Notes: a model not told the origin generated them from the letters alone. Numbered from the stretch's first letter, positions 31,921 through 42,830 are shown. The stretch is 64,000 nucleotides of DNA from Theocolax elegans (GCA_026168455.1 CM047427.1:57668249-57732248), one strand, 5' to 3'. Made by a program: numbers and translations.

Positions 31921-34900
31921 TTACGCAGCATCCAGGTGAGGGATGGACCTCGGCGATAAGCCCTCAGACACCACCCGCAAGGACCAGGCTGTTTGGTCGA
32001 GCCCAGACAAATGGTTAAATAGTGTGGTTTTAAATTCGTTGAAGCATGAAGGGTTAAAGTTGATGACAGGGAGCTGATTCAAAATGCGGGTGGAGGTGAT
32101 GATAAATGACCTATTTAAGGCTTCTGTGCGCGGAGGAAGATACATGAGCGATTTGGGAGGATGACGGGAGGAAGAGCGAGGATTTTGGGCGGGGGTATTA
32201 AGCAAGGTGAAATGATCAGCTAGATATGAGGGTGAATTGTGAGCAATGATATTAAATGCTAGGAAGCCGATGAGATATGAACGCCTGGACTCAACCGACA
32301 GCTATTTTAAACCAAGTCTAAACGGGGTGACGTGCTCACGTCTCGCTATGTTACCCCATACAAATCTGACGCAGGCATTCAACAATCTTTGAAGCTTGAT
32401 ATTTTTAGTCTGATCTACATCATTATACACTGCGCACGCATAGTCTAGATGGGGAAAAATAAGCGTTTCAACAAGACTCTTGCGAAGCTAAATCGATAAT
32501 GATTTATTGTAAAAGCGGAGAGAATGTAGAACACCGTGAACGCGCCTAGAGATTGACATGACCTGCTTAGACCAATCGAGGGTAGGGGTGATCAGCAACC
32601 CCAGTGATTTAACCACACTCTCGTAATCCAGCAAGTCATTACCCAGTTTAACCTTCGGGGCAGTGTTCAGGTTGATACGCGAAATAAAAGCCTGACTGCC
32701 CAGGATCATTACCTTCGTCTTTTTAACATTCAGTGAGAGGCCATTTTCCAATGCCCAATTTGCGATCGCATTCGCATCGTGAGATACGCGTTGAACACCA
32801 GCGTCGAAGTCAGATGGAAAGAACGAATGGTAAACCTGGGCATCATCGGCAAATAACATATGATTGCTATACTTTAAAACCTTAGGTAAATCATTAATGA
32901 AAATGGAAAATAAGATCGGACCCAGAACACTGCCCTGAGGCACACCAGCATTCACCTCCAGCCAATCAGAAAACATGCCAACCTCGTCCACGACGGCCTG
33001 TTTGCGACCTACAAGGTATCTGTAAAACCAGTTAAGTACCAAGTCTGTACAGCCGATGTCGCCCAGCTTACGGATGAGCTTATCGTGTGGGACTGTATCA
33101 AAGGCCTTGGAGAAATCAAATAAGACTAGGATCGTAATCATTCTGGAGTCAATTGCTCTTCTAACGTCATCTAAAACCCCCAGAAGAGCTGATTGAGTAC
33201 TATGGCTCTTTCGAAAGCCCGCTTGCCTGTCAATTAACAAATGATTAGATTCGAGGTACTCAACCAGCTGATCATGTACTAATCTCTCCAAACCTTTGAG
33301 ATCTTACAAAACTTGGCAATAGGTCTTGTGTCTGAACACGATTCTAACCTGCTCGACTTCGCCAACGGGAACAGCACGACCTTCTTCCAGCAATCGGGGA
33401 ACCATCCGGCAGAAAGCATACCATTAAAGAGTTCCGTTAATGGTAGGGTAATTTGTGGTTCCAACAATTTTAACATATTGACAGATATGCCATCGATGCC
33501 CGACGCTTTGGAAGAAGCTCTAGCAATAGTCCGCTGAACTTTTTTGGCCGATACAGGTAGGAAGCTAAATGAAGGAGACGTTGGAAAGTGACAAATATTA
33601 GAAATGATGGATGCGAATGAATGAATAGAGAATGGTGAAGAATGATTTGAAATAGAAGCATAGTAATTGTTGAGTTGATGAATTGTAAAGTATTTTAATG
33701 GCGAAGGATTGGACTTCATGCCCAGACCCATATTTTTGAGTAGTTTCCAGGACTTAGTAGAGTCCTTTTCATTATCAAGCTTTACTTGTAAGTAGCGAAA
33801 TTTACTAGAGTTTATAGTGTTCTTAGCTCTATTCCTCAACTGCTTATATACATTGTAGTCAGAAAACAAGCCAGAATTACGAAATTGCTTAAAAGCATCA
33901 TTCTTAGCCTTAATAATAGTTTTTATTTATTGAGTAACCCATGGCTTGTGCTTTGTTTTAATTGTAACTAATTTAGATGGTGCTATGACATTGAACGTTG
34001 ATGAAATGGAACTACAGAGGGAGGATAACGATGATGAAAGTAGGTCGAAATGATTAGATGAAAAAGATCGTAAAGGTGTGGGCTGGTCGGGCCAGGTAAA
34101 TGAAGTTGCATCTGAAAGTGCTGAAGATTGAAGTAATGAATTATGTGAATGATCCAGAAATGAAGTGAAGGTGGTAGCAAGTTGGAAGAGGTTGATCTTC
34201 TCCAAGTCCCTAACCCAGAACCTCTTGACTTGGTCCGGCGTCTTATTAATCATAAGGGAGATGCTAATGGCATCATGCCCCGCCGCAAAGGGAGAATCAG
34301 ATTTATTATAAACATAATCAGGCACTGGTTCACGAACCAGGAAAAGATCCAACCAGGTATGAGATGATCCCGCCGACGTCACAGCGTGGTGCGTAGGTTC
34401 TGATGGAATAAGGAAAAGGCCTAGAGCCGACATACTCCCCTTCAGCATATTCGCTGCAGCATTAGATGATGACATATCAATGTTGAAATCGCCAGTAATA
34501 ATAACATGTTTATAGTTGGGGAGAATGTCAGCAAGAACATCAAAGAACTCCGTAGGGTAAGCAGCAGAAGGTCTGCGATACACCACTGCCAACGCCAACG
34601 CCATCGTTTTGTTTAATACACGCAATATAAGAAATTCGGGGGCGTTAGAGAAGACAGGATCGGAGTGAGCTATGATGCTCACAGTAAGCCCATTCCGAAC
34701 ATACGCTGCCACACCACCACCTTCCTTACCTACACGATCCAACCGATACAGAGCATAGCCTGGTAATTGAAGAATTTCAGAGGAATCGCTTTCAGTAAGG
34801 AAGGTTTCCGTGATGGCTATGACATCGTGGGATTCAGGAAGAACAATAGCTTCGAAAGATGAAAAATGAGTTTTTAAGCGATTAATATTAGTATGAAAAA

Positions 34901-34949
34901 TGTTGAATGAGTTAGATGATTTAACGTTCCCGACCCGACCTGCTCTGTC
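31921..34949 (-). pseudogene. ORF2 endonuclease-reverse transcriptase of copy C, four lesions
   Basis: The frame continues in phase after the ORF1 TGA with no Met before the endonuclease: NINRLK, IAITETFL, then GGGVAAYV, GDFNIDMSS, HTWLDLFLV and AAGHDAISIS. Lesions: TAA at 33927-33929 (WVTQ*), a one-base shift near 33290, TAG at about 32488 and TAG near 32307. The RT carries motif A LFDFSKAFDTV, motif B GVPQGSVLGP and motif C LFADDAQVY, all intact. The C-terminal region ends PHLDAA. With only four point lesions the copy is fairly young. Its product would nick at GA/TC repeats, if target preference lies in the endonuclease as in other site-selective non-LTR elements (inference). Confidence 0.85.
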
Positions 34950-36176
34950 TCATTTAGTATGAGGCGAGAGCGGAGGAAGTTTATTTATATCAGCTTCCGA
35001 AGTTACGCGTATGAGTGGACCATCCCTCACCTTTCGTACAAATACACTTAAATTATTGACAATAGGCCTCGCGTAGCCTAACTCTTTACATTTAAAGGTT
35101 GCCGCTTGCCAAAGGTCAAATAAAGGCTTGGGCCATAATGGCCGAATAAATAGCATATGGTTACCGCCATCCCCAAAGATCCTTGACGCCGACTGCCCCT
35201 TTAATAAGTGTGCTCTATCCAAAATTAGGTCCCTTGCCGAGGCCGACGATAGCCGAAAAACCAAACCACGGCTGCGCGGTTGAGCCGATGTTTCGCCCTC
35301 AGTAGCTGGTCTGGATCGCGGTAGCCAAGGTCTGGTCTCGACAACCTGCTTTGTCATTAAAGGTAGCTTTATCGTGCCAAGTACCTTGTCGACAATGTCA
35401 ATGTCGGAGAGGGACGACGATAATGGCAAGCCCGTAGTCATAATCTCGCAGGTGTCTTTGATGTCGGGAGAAATCGCACAGGAAGGCGCATTCAAACCAC
35501 AGCCGGAAGGTCTGTTTTCCTCCATGGCAACAATTCTCTGCTCTAGCTCGGAGTAACGTTCATTTAAGCTGTTTAAACGCACCCCTGTGGCCGACTCCAC
35601 TCGATCAACGCGAGCATGTAGAGCCACAATATCCGCCTTCACTTCATCCAGTTTTCCCTCTACACGATCAACCTTCTCGACCACTGACTTTATGTCGCTT
35701 CGCAAATTGTCGATATTTAGCTGGAGGTTTGCCTGTAAATTGCGCGTGAAGCTCTCCATCCACGGTGGTGTAGCACCCGCCATTGCGTCGGCTTCAGGTG
35801 CGGTATCGTGCGACGCTTGATTGGGCGGCAGAGGCGTGGCGCCACGAGGTTGCTTGGCAACCTGTGACGAAGATGGCGACGGAGGCGAGGCTACGCGTTT
35901 AGATACGGAGGAGGGCGGAGTGGGCGTGGCTGACGGCGCGGTGCGGCAGGTCGCGCTCGCTTGTCGCGGCAACCCAGGCGGTGGCGCCCTCGCTTCAATG
36001 GGAGCCGCAACTAGCGCTTTGGCTTTAGCCAACGCACAACAGCGGCGCTCCGTCGAGCCCGGCGCGACATCGAAACAATGTGTGTGCGTGATGTTATTGC
36101 ATAGTACACAAACCTCCGTATAATCTTTCCGCGTCAGTCGAGCACCACACACAAAACAGCCGCGCGACGTTGCCAT
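34950..36176 (-). CDS. ORF1 protein of copy C (zinc finger, coiled coil, RNA-binding-like), 408 aa
   Basis: Intact. Residues 6-50 hold a Cys/His cluster (C7, C10, C23, C26, HTHC at 31-34, CC at 47-48) with PHD-like spacing. Residues 60-125 are a Pro/Ser/Ala-rich linker with KRVASPPSPS. Residues 135-225 are a coiled coil (KSVVEKVDRVEGKLDEVKAD and on). Residues 240-400 form a domain with TTGLPLSSSL, RPWLPRSRP, VFRLSSASARD, LLKGQSASRIFG and IRPLWPKPLFDLW, which I take for the RRM-like RNA-binding part of ORF1 proteins. The product probably binds element RNA as a trimer or multimer. The start at 36176 fits the conserved MAT(S/P)RGCFVCG beginning. It ends in TGA, after which the ORF2 frame continues. 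Confidence 0.85.
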   Translation of the reverse strand: MATSRGCFVCGARLTRKDYTEVCVLCNNITHTHCFDVAPGSTERRCCALAKAKALVAAPIEARAPPPGLPRQASATCRTAPSATPTPPSSVSKRVASPPSPSSSQVAKQPRGATPLPPNQASHDTAPEADAMAGATPPWMESFTRNLQANLQLNIDNLRSDIKSVVEKVDRVEGKLDEVKADIVALHARVDRVESATGVRLNSLNERYSELEQRIVAMEENRPSGCGLNAPSCAISPDIKDTCEIMTTGLPLSSSLSDIDIVDKVLGTIKLPLMTKQVVETRPWLPRSRPATEGETSAQPRSRGLVFRLSSASARDLILDRAHLLKGQSASRIFGDGGNHMLFIRPLWPKPLFDLWQAATFKCKELGYARPIVNNLSVFVRKVRDGPLIRVTSEADINKLPPLSPHTK

Positions 36177-36494
36177 TCGAATAATGAGGCGTCGATTCCG
36201 TTGACCTTGCGGTGCGCGAATTCTGCTCGTGTGCGTAGGTTGGTAATCCTGCTCGTAGAACGCTGGACAGGCCGCCTTTTCGCAAACTCACAGGTAACCT
36301 CCAAAATGCCTTTAGTTGAAAAGCGATAAAGCGTGGGAACAGCTGACAGCAAAAACATAAACTATTTATAAAAATAGGTACTGCTGTCAGTGTACGTCCC
36401 AATGATTCCACTGGAAAAATACTCGAGGCAAACGTGTGAGTATTGTGAGTGTTATAGCGCGGAGCAAAAATCTAGGCTAGTTTTTACTCACCGG

Positions 36495-36913
36495 AAGAGA
36501 GAGAGAGAGAGAGCAGAGAGAGAGAGAATGCGAGAAAGAAAGAGAGATAGAGAAAGAGAGAGAGAATGAGAGATAGAGCAAGAGAGAGAGAATGAGAGAT
36601 AGAGAAAGAGAGAGAGAATGAGAGATAGAGAAAGAGAGAGAGAATGAGAGATAGAGAAAGAGAGAGAGAATGAGAGATAGAGAGAGAGAATTAGAGAGAG
36701 AGAATGAGAGATAGAGAGAGAGAATTAGAGAGAGAGAATGAGAGATAGAGAGTGAGAGAATTAGAGAGAGAGAGAATGAGAGATAGAGAGAGAGAATTAG
36801 AGAGAGAGAATGAGAGATAGAGAGAGAGAGAATTAGAGAGAGAATGAGAGATATAGAGAGAGAGAGAGAATTAGAGAGAGAGAATGAGAGATAGAGAGAG
36901 AGAGAGAATGAGA
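36495..36913. repeat. GA-rich array 2
   Basis: GAGAGA runs mixed with the longer repeats GAGAATGAGAGATAGAGAAA and GAGAGAATTAGAGA. It lies between the 5' end of copy C and the 3' tail of copy D. Confidence 0.95.
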
Positions 36914-36944
36914 GATTGATTGATTGATTGATTAAATTTTATTT

Positions 36945-36970
36945 GGCCTTGGGGTTGAGACCCCGTAGGC
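36945..36970 (-). promoter_or_regulatory. 3' terminal stem-loop of copy D
   Basis: The minus strand reads GCCT ACGGGGT-CTCA-ACCCCA AGGC: outer helix GCCT/AGGC and inner helix GGGGT/ACCCC with loop CTCA. Compared with copy C (GCTT/AAGC, GGGGTA/TACCCC), a base pair in the outer helix changed on both sides. Confidence 0.7.
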
Positions 36971-37249
36971 ACTAGAATATAAAATACAGTTTGATTCAGT
37001 TTACAATAGTAATAAAATAATAAAACGTATAAAAATAAAAATAAAAAAAATAAAAAATATAAAACAATAAGAATAATAATAACTAGTTATATAACAAATA
37101 TCAGTTTAACTGATTTTAAACATATTGCGCATTTACCCGGTGATAATATATAATATATACAGTAATAAATAAATAAATAAATAATTTAAGTAAAAACATA
37201 GTAATTATTGCACATCAACGAGATTACGCAGGAAAAACATTTACAAGAC

Positions 37250-39269
37250 TTAATCTAAATTGTGGTGAGGGATCTGAGGAGGTGTTAAGCCCTCATTTCG
37301 CACTCTATTTTCCCAGGCAGTTTTGTCAAGTCCAAACAGGTGATTGAATAATGTATTTTTGAAATGAATGATAGATGAAGTGTCGAATGAAAATGTAGGA
37401 AATTCGTTGATGATTTTAGTTGCGGTGATGACGAGAATCTCTTCTAACGTCATCCAGGACACCCAGGACTGCTGTCTGGGTACTGTGCCCCCTACGAAAA
37501 CCCGCTTGTAAGTCAACAAGAATATGATTTTTCATAAGATATTCAGACAACTGATTATGTATAAGTCTCTCCAAGATTTTCGAGAGTTCGCAGTTTCGCA
37601 ATCGGTCTTGTATCTGAGCACGATTCTACCCTGCTTGACTTCGCCAATGGGAACAGTGATACCCTTTTCCAGCTCTCCGGAAAATAGCCAACTGAGAGCA
37701 TATTATTAAAGAGATCAACAAGGTGCGGTGTTAATTGAGGCTCTAATAACTTAATCATTTCAACGGATATGCCATCAATCCCCACTGCCCTTGAGGACGC
37801 TCCCCGAATTGCACGCTGCACTTCTTTCGCGGTTATAGCAGAGGAATAAAAAGGAGATGAGGGTGATGTGGGACAAGAGTTGCATATTATGGTTGAAAAT
37901 GATTGTACGGAAAGTGGTTGAATATAATTTGAGACTGAAGCATAGTGACAATTTAGCTGATGAGGTGAGAATAATTTAAGCGGTGATGGGTTAGTCTTAG
38001 TACTGAAGCCCATATTTTTTAGGCATTTCCACGATTTCTTTGGGTCTTTCGTGCTACTAAGTTTCTTTGCCAGAAAGTGGAACTTACTTGTGTTGACAGT
38101 ATTCGAAACCTGATTTCTAAGACCCTTATACACGGTATAATCGTCTACAGAACCTGAAGCACGAAATCTATTAAAAGCTGTATTTCTGGCTTTAATACTT
38201 TCTTTGATTTCCCGAGAAATCCAGGGTTTGTGGTTTGTTTTGATGGTGTGAAATGTTACAGGCGCTAACAGGTCGAAAGTTGTTAAAATTGAGTTGATAA
38301 AGATGATAATGTAGATGAAATAGAGCTATGAATATTATTAGATGAATGAACTTGATGTGAATACGGACTAGGTTGATGATTATTCGGAGACATATCCATG
38401 AGTTCAGACTGGTCAGGCCAAGGATGAGGGAACGATTTCGATGAGGAAGAGGAGGTTATGCATGATTCGAATGTAGTTGCGGGATTATGAAGGTTGACCC
38501 CCTCCAAATTTCGTTTACCAATTACCTTCACTTGAGGCTGCTCATTTTCAATCTAAATAGAGATACTGATGGCATCATGTCCAGCTGCGAAAGGAGCCGA
38601 CGTCTTAATGTATTCATGTTCAGGTACTGGTTCACGAATGAGGAAGAGATCTAACCACGTGTGAGATGGCCCACTTGATGTCATCGCGTGATGCGTTGGC
38701 TCTGACTGGATGAGTAAAAGTCCCAGAGCCGTCAGATTTGCTCTAAACCTGCTTGCCATGGTACTGGCAGAACTCATGTTAATGTTGAAATCCCCAGTGA
38801 CCATGACATATTTATATCGTGGTAGTATGTCCGACAAGACTTCAAAAAATTCCGTGGGATAAGCGGCCGAAGGCCTACGGTAAACAATTGCTAAAACCAT
38901 TGAAACTGCTGTACCTGTCAAACATAGCACCAGATATTCCGGAGCATTCGAAAAGACAGGTTCAGAGTGCGCGATGATTTTTACCCCAAAATTTTCACGT
39001 ACATGTGCCGCCACACCTCCCCCCTCCTTACCCTCACGATCCAATCGATACAATGCGTAGCCCGGCAGTTTAATAATTTCCGAAGAATCGTGACTTGTAA
39101 GGAAGGTTTCGGTAATCGCGATGACATCATGAGAGGCTGAATGAACTAATGCTTTGATCGATGCAAAATGTGTTTTTAGACGATTTATATTAGAGTGAAA
39201 AATGGAGAGTGACTTCGATGATTTTGATGATTTTGATGGTTTCGATGATTTGGCCCGACCAGCTCTATC
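37250..39269 (-). pseudogene. ORF2 of copy D, frameshifted and lacking the RT core
   Basis: The endonuclease continues in the ORF1 frame with no Met: SIFHSNINRLK, IAITETFL, GGGVAAHVREN, GDFNINMSS, HTWLDLFLI, AAGHDAIS. A stop at 38553 and a later shift lead to 38133-37555 (RNQVSNTVNTSKF to DTRPIAK). After another shift near 37590 comes GFRRGHSTQTAVLGVLDDVRR. At about 37440 the sequence jumps to the C-terminal ATKIINEFPTFSF, deleting motifs A to D of the RT. It is dead, and mobilised only if helped in trans. Confidence 0.85.
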
Positions 39270-40442
39270 TCACTTGGTGTGAGTTGGAGAGAGAGGAGGA
39301 AAGTTAATAAAATCTGCTTCCGAACTTATACGCTTTAACGGCCCATCCCTCACCTCACGCATAAAAACTATTAAATCTAAAACTATGGGCCTCGCATAGC
39401 CCAGCTCTCTCGATTTACGTATGGCCGCCTGCCATAGCTCAAAAACGGGCTTCGGCCAAAAGGGCCTGACAAATAGTGCATTTTCTCCACCTTCACCGAA
39501 AATATCCCGCGCCTTTTGTCCCTTCAGGAGTCGAGCTGTTACTGAAGACATTTTAACTACCATACCTTGAGTGAGCATCGGTGCCGCAGGAGAGCCCGCC
39601 GGGTTTGATTTTAATCGCGGAATCCAAGGACGAAAATCAATTACTTGACTGCTTAGTTTCGGCAGTTTCAGCACACCAAATAAATCATTCAGAAGTTTAT
39701 TTTCGGTTTTCTTCGTATCCTTGGGCAGCCCGGTAATAAGCAGCTCGCATGTGTGTTTTGATGGAGGTTGGGACACTGTAATTACATCTTTATTGCTCTT
39801 TTCTAAGCTGCTGACCCGGTCTTCTAGCTTATCCATGCGCTCGTCTATAGCCGTAAACTTCATATCCATTTCTTCCTCGATCTCACTAACCTTCGTTTTT
39901 AATTCTTTAATTTCAGTCTTTACCTCGTCAACTTTGCCCTCGACACGATTTACAACATCCAACATTGATTTTATATCGCTACGCAACCTTTCTCGCAAAC
40001 TCTGTGTAAATGCGTCCAACCACGGTGGTAAATCGGCTGCCATTGATACGGAGTTGCTTGGTGCGTCGTGTGCCGCCTGATTGGGCACAGTGGGCGGAGC
40101 GCCGCGAGGTTGCTTCGCAACCTGCGACATTGATGGCGACGGAGGCGAGGCTACTCGCTTGGCGCAAGAGGTGGTAGGGGTAGGCGTGGTCGACGTCGCG
40201 GCACTGTCGGTCGCGACAGACTGGCGCGGTAACCCGAGCGGTGGCGCCCTCATGTCGTTCGAAGCTGCGACTAGCACCTTCGATCGCGTTTTCGCAAGAT
40301 TACAACAGCGCAGCTCGGACGAGCCCGGCACGACCTCGAAACAATTCGTATGGGCAATCTTATTACAAAGATTATACACCTCTGTGTAGTCCTTGCGCGT
40401 TAGTCGTATTCCGCAAACAAAACAGCCTCGCGGTGTTGCCAT
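39270..40442 (-). CDS. ORF1 protein of copy D, 390 aa
   Basis: I place the start at 40442 (MATPRGCFVCG) because copy C starts at the same point; an upstream in-frame start at 40538 would add 32 residues of 5' UTR. The Cys/His finger has CFVCG, CNLC, HTNC and CC; the linker again has KRVASPPSPS. The coiled coil is stronger and more charged than in copy C (KVDEVKTEIKELKTKVSEIE). The RNA-binding-like domain shows ITGLPKDTKK, RPWIPRLKS, LLKGQKARDIFGEGG and VRPFWPKPVFELW. The frame is intact to TGA at 39270-39272, and the ORF2 frame follows in phase. Confidence 0.8.
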   Translation of the reverse strand: MATPRGCFVCGIRLTRKDYTEVYNLCNKIAHTNCFEVVPGSSELRCCNLAKTRSKVLVAASNDMRAPPLGLPRQSVATDSAATSTTPTPTTSCAKRVASPPSPSMSQVAKQPRGAPPTVPNQAAHDAPSNSVSMAADLPPWLDAFTQSLRERLRSDIKSMLDVVNRVEGKVDEVKTEIKELKTKVSEIEEEMDMKFTAIDERMDKLEDRVSSLEKSNKDVITVSQPPSKHTCELLITGLPKDTKKTENKLLNDLFGVLKLPKLSSQVIDFRPWIPRLKSNPAGSPAAPMLTQGMVVKMSSVTARLLKGQKARDIFGEGGENALFVRPFWPKPVFELWQAAIRKSRELGYARPIVLDLIVFMREVRDGPLKRISSEADFINFPPLSPTHTK

Positions 40443-40730
40443 GTTCGCACGGTGAGTTTCGCAACGTTGGTGTAGACTCCGTGTGTGAAATTGCCGCCCA
40501 ATTTTTGCCGCTCGCAGATTCCTCCAGCTAACCTCCAAGATTATTGCAATTTAATTTCGTAATTTGCAGACAACTGACTACAGTAGAGATGCATCTAATT
40601 TAATAGATACAGACTGTAGTCAGCGGACGTCCAATATGCCTTGCACTAAAACTCGAGTTGGTCGCGTGAGTACAACAATTATAGAAACAGTACGGAGTAG
40701 TAAACAGATGTCTTAGTACTCACCGCGCCA

Positions 40731-40980
40731 GAGAAAGAGAGAGAGAGAATGAGAGATAGAGAGAGAGAATTAGAGAGAGAGAATGAGAGATACAGAGAGA
40801 GAATTAGAGAGAGAGAATGAGAGATGGAGAGAGAGAATTAGAGAGAGAGAATGAGAGATAGAGAGAGAGAATTAGAGAGAGAGAATGAGAGATAGAGAGA
40901 GAGAATTAGAGAGAGAGAATGAGAGATAGAGAGAGAGAACGAGAGAGAGAGAGAGGGAGAATGGGAGAGAGAGAGAATGA
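40731..40980. repeat. GA-rich array 3
   Basis: The repeat unit of about 36 bp (GAGAGAGAATGAGAGATAGA then GAGAGAGAATTAGA) is regular here, with about six units. It separates the 5' end of copy D from fragment E. Confidence 0.95.
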
Positions 40981-41329
40981 GATAGATAGAATCTTTAACT
41001 GGTATTTCGGGGAAAGATCCCCGTATACATATTATGGATATAATCTACGCAGTAACAAATAAACTAAAATAAAATAAAATACAGCGTAAATATGAAAGTA
41101 ATCAAAACAAAACACTCATCACGCTAGAGAACAGATAACAAAGTAACATGAGATCATAAATACACGGATAAACATATAAATAGATAATTGAATAATTAAG
41201 TAACAATAATAACAACAAAAAATAGAATAAATATATAATAACAATAAAAAAATAAAACCAGTAAAGTAAACATAACAATAACAATATAAATTATAAAGTA
41301 TAAAATATAAAGAGAGACTGAATAAAAAG
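40981..41329 (-). mobile_element. Non-LTR retrotransposon fragment E (3' UTR only)
   Basis: The minus strand ends with a hairpin GTAT ACGGGGA-TCTT-TCCCCGAA ATAC and a (TATC)n tail at 40981-40990. The rest is A-rich 3' UTR without coding sequence, so the copy is strongly 5'-truncated. It is embedded in the same GA-type array (41330-41465 follows). Confidence 0.7.
41002..41028 (-). promoter_or_regulatory. 3' terminal stem-loop of fragment E
   Basis: Outer helix GTAT/ATAC and inner helix GGGGA/TCCCC with loop TCTT. Both helices keep pairing although the bases differ from C and D. Confidence 0.65.
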
Positions 41330-41465
41330 GAGTTACAGAGAGAGTTAGAGAGAATGAGAGATAGAGAGATACAGAGAGAGAATAAGAGATAGAGACAGAG
41401 AATGAGAGGTAGAGAGCGACAGAGAGAACGAGGGAGAAAGTGATAGAGTACGAGAGTCAGAGCGA
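41330..41465. repeat. GA-rich array 4
   Basis: Degenerate GAGA and GAATGAGAGATAGAGA repeats after fragment E, ending near GAGTCAGAGCGAGG. Confidence 0.9.
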
Positions 41466-41754
41466 GGTCCCGCAAATTTATAGAGATATTTTTTGTTGCA
41501 AATGAAAAGAATAATCCACCAATATTTTAAAAATTACTAATTATCTTGAATTGAAAAAGTTCATGTTCATCGGCAATTGATACTCATGTTGAACTTTTTT
41601 ATTTTTGCAGTTAGCTTTACAGAAAAAAGTGTATATCTTTTATCCTATTAATTATGCCACTAAGCGGTTTGGTACACACAAAGTACATGTAATTAGATGT
41701 ATCTGTGATTTTTTCAGTATTATCAATTGTGTCGAACAATGTCAAAAATCAATA
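41466..41754. other. AT-rich spacer
   Basis: No gene. A short inverted repeat AAAAAGTTCA...TGAACTTTTT lies at about 41556-41600. Confidence 0.5.
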
Positions 41755-42044
41755 TACAGGGTGTTTTGTAATTCGTACACATAAACATACCATCGGATAG
41801 AGCGCAAAATTTTAAGACAAAAAGCTCTCTTCCATTTTTCGATCTGACCAATAGAAAAGGAGCTATTGTTAATTATAAACCGACCAATCAGCGCGCGAGA
41901 AGGCCCAGATGGGCGGTGATAAGCGGCGATGGGCGGGGCTAATATTCGTCAGTCAGTAGAGAGGGGAAATAATGGTCGGTTTCCACCGACCACCGAAATA
42001 TGGTAGAACCTTGCACATGCAAATAAGGCGCATGTGGGCAGTGA

Positions 42045-42830
42045 GCGCAATAAATAAATAAATTAATTAATAAAGTTAATAAATAAATAAATTAATTAAT
42101 TAATTAAGTTAATAAATAAAAAATGTAACAGATCAATTAAATGGTAATAAATTAATAAAACGGGGATAAATAAATAAAAGGGGTAATAAATTAAAAAAGG
42201 GTATAAATAACTACAAATAATAGAATAATAAACAATTAAAGTTTATTTATTTTCCATAAATTACATCATAATTTACAGCTTTTTGTACGGCCTCGATGTC
42301 CTATTCAAATGGGATGTTGTTAACTAAATAATTAAAAAATTAACTGACAAATAATTAAACAAACGAATTACTAAATAATAAACAAATTAATAATAATCTG
42401 AAAAAATAACTAATAAAATAAGTAAATAATTGCATAACCATGGAAATACATAGGGAAGCAATTAATTAAATAAACAAATTATAAATAAACGAAAGAAATG
42501 ATTAAGTAAGTAAATTAATTAACAAGTCATTAAATAAATTAATAAAATTAACAAAATAAATAAGTAAATAAACGTAAAAATACTTGATTAAATAATCAAA
42601 TAAGTAATGAAACAAATAAATAAACTAATAAATAATTAAACAAATTAATAATTAAATAAATAAATAGATAGAAAAACAAAAAAATAAAGAACCAAACGAG
42701 CCAACAAATGAATAAAAAACAAAGAAATAAATAACTACAAAAATAAATAAACAAATAAATAAGGAAATAAATAACTATAAAAAAAAGGAATAAATAATTT
42801 AAAAACTTTTATTTTTCATCAATTACATGT
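42045..42830. repeat. (AAAT)n-like low-complexity sequence
   Basis: Degenerate AATAAATAAATTAATTAA repeats between the left TIR and the transposase, with a 60-bp island at 42265-42330. A complementary stretch lies at 45060-45270 next to the right TIR. Confidence 0.9.

Larger units (their letters stand above)
31506..36494 (-). mobile_element. Non-LTR retrotransposon copy C, full length
   Basis: On the minus strand it runs from CCGGTGAGTA at 36494 to (AATC)5 at 31506-31525, about 5 kb. Structure: 5' UTR of about 318 bp, ORF1 of 408 codons (intact), one UGA, ORF2 in the same frame (four lesions), 3' UTR of about 400 bp, stem-loop, AATC tail. Both sides are GA-array sequence, so no ordinary target duplication can be recognised. 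It is the best reference copy of the family in this window. Confidence 0.9.
36914..40728 (-). mobile_element. Non-LTR retrotransposon copy D, internal RT deletion
   Basis: On the minus strand it starts near 40728 with GCGGTGAGTA and ends in AATC repeats at 36914-36933. ORF1 is intact, a UGA separates the ORF2 frame, and ORF2 has frameshifts and a large deletion. GA-type arrays border both ends, as for copy C. The subfamily differs from C by several percent in protein sequence. Confidence 0.9.

Noticed and set aside
40442..40538. Upstream start for ORF1 of copy D
   Set aside because: The extra 32 residues have no counterpart in copy C, while MAT(S/P)RGCFVCG starts match.
41102..41475. Minus frames of 60 and 118 codons rich in Leu/Tyr/Phe
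   Set aside because: They arise from A-rich 3' UTR and GA repeats read on the opposite strand.
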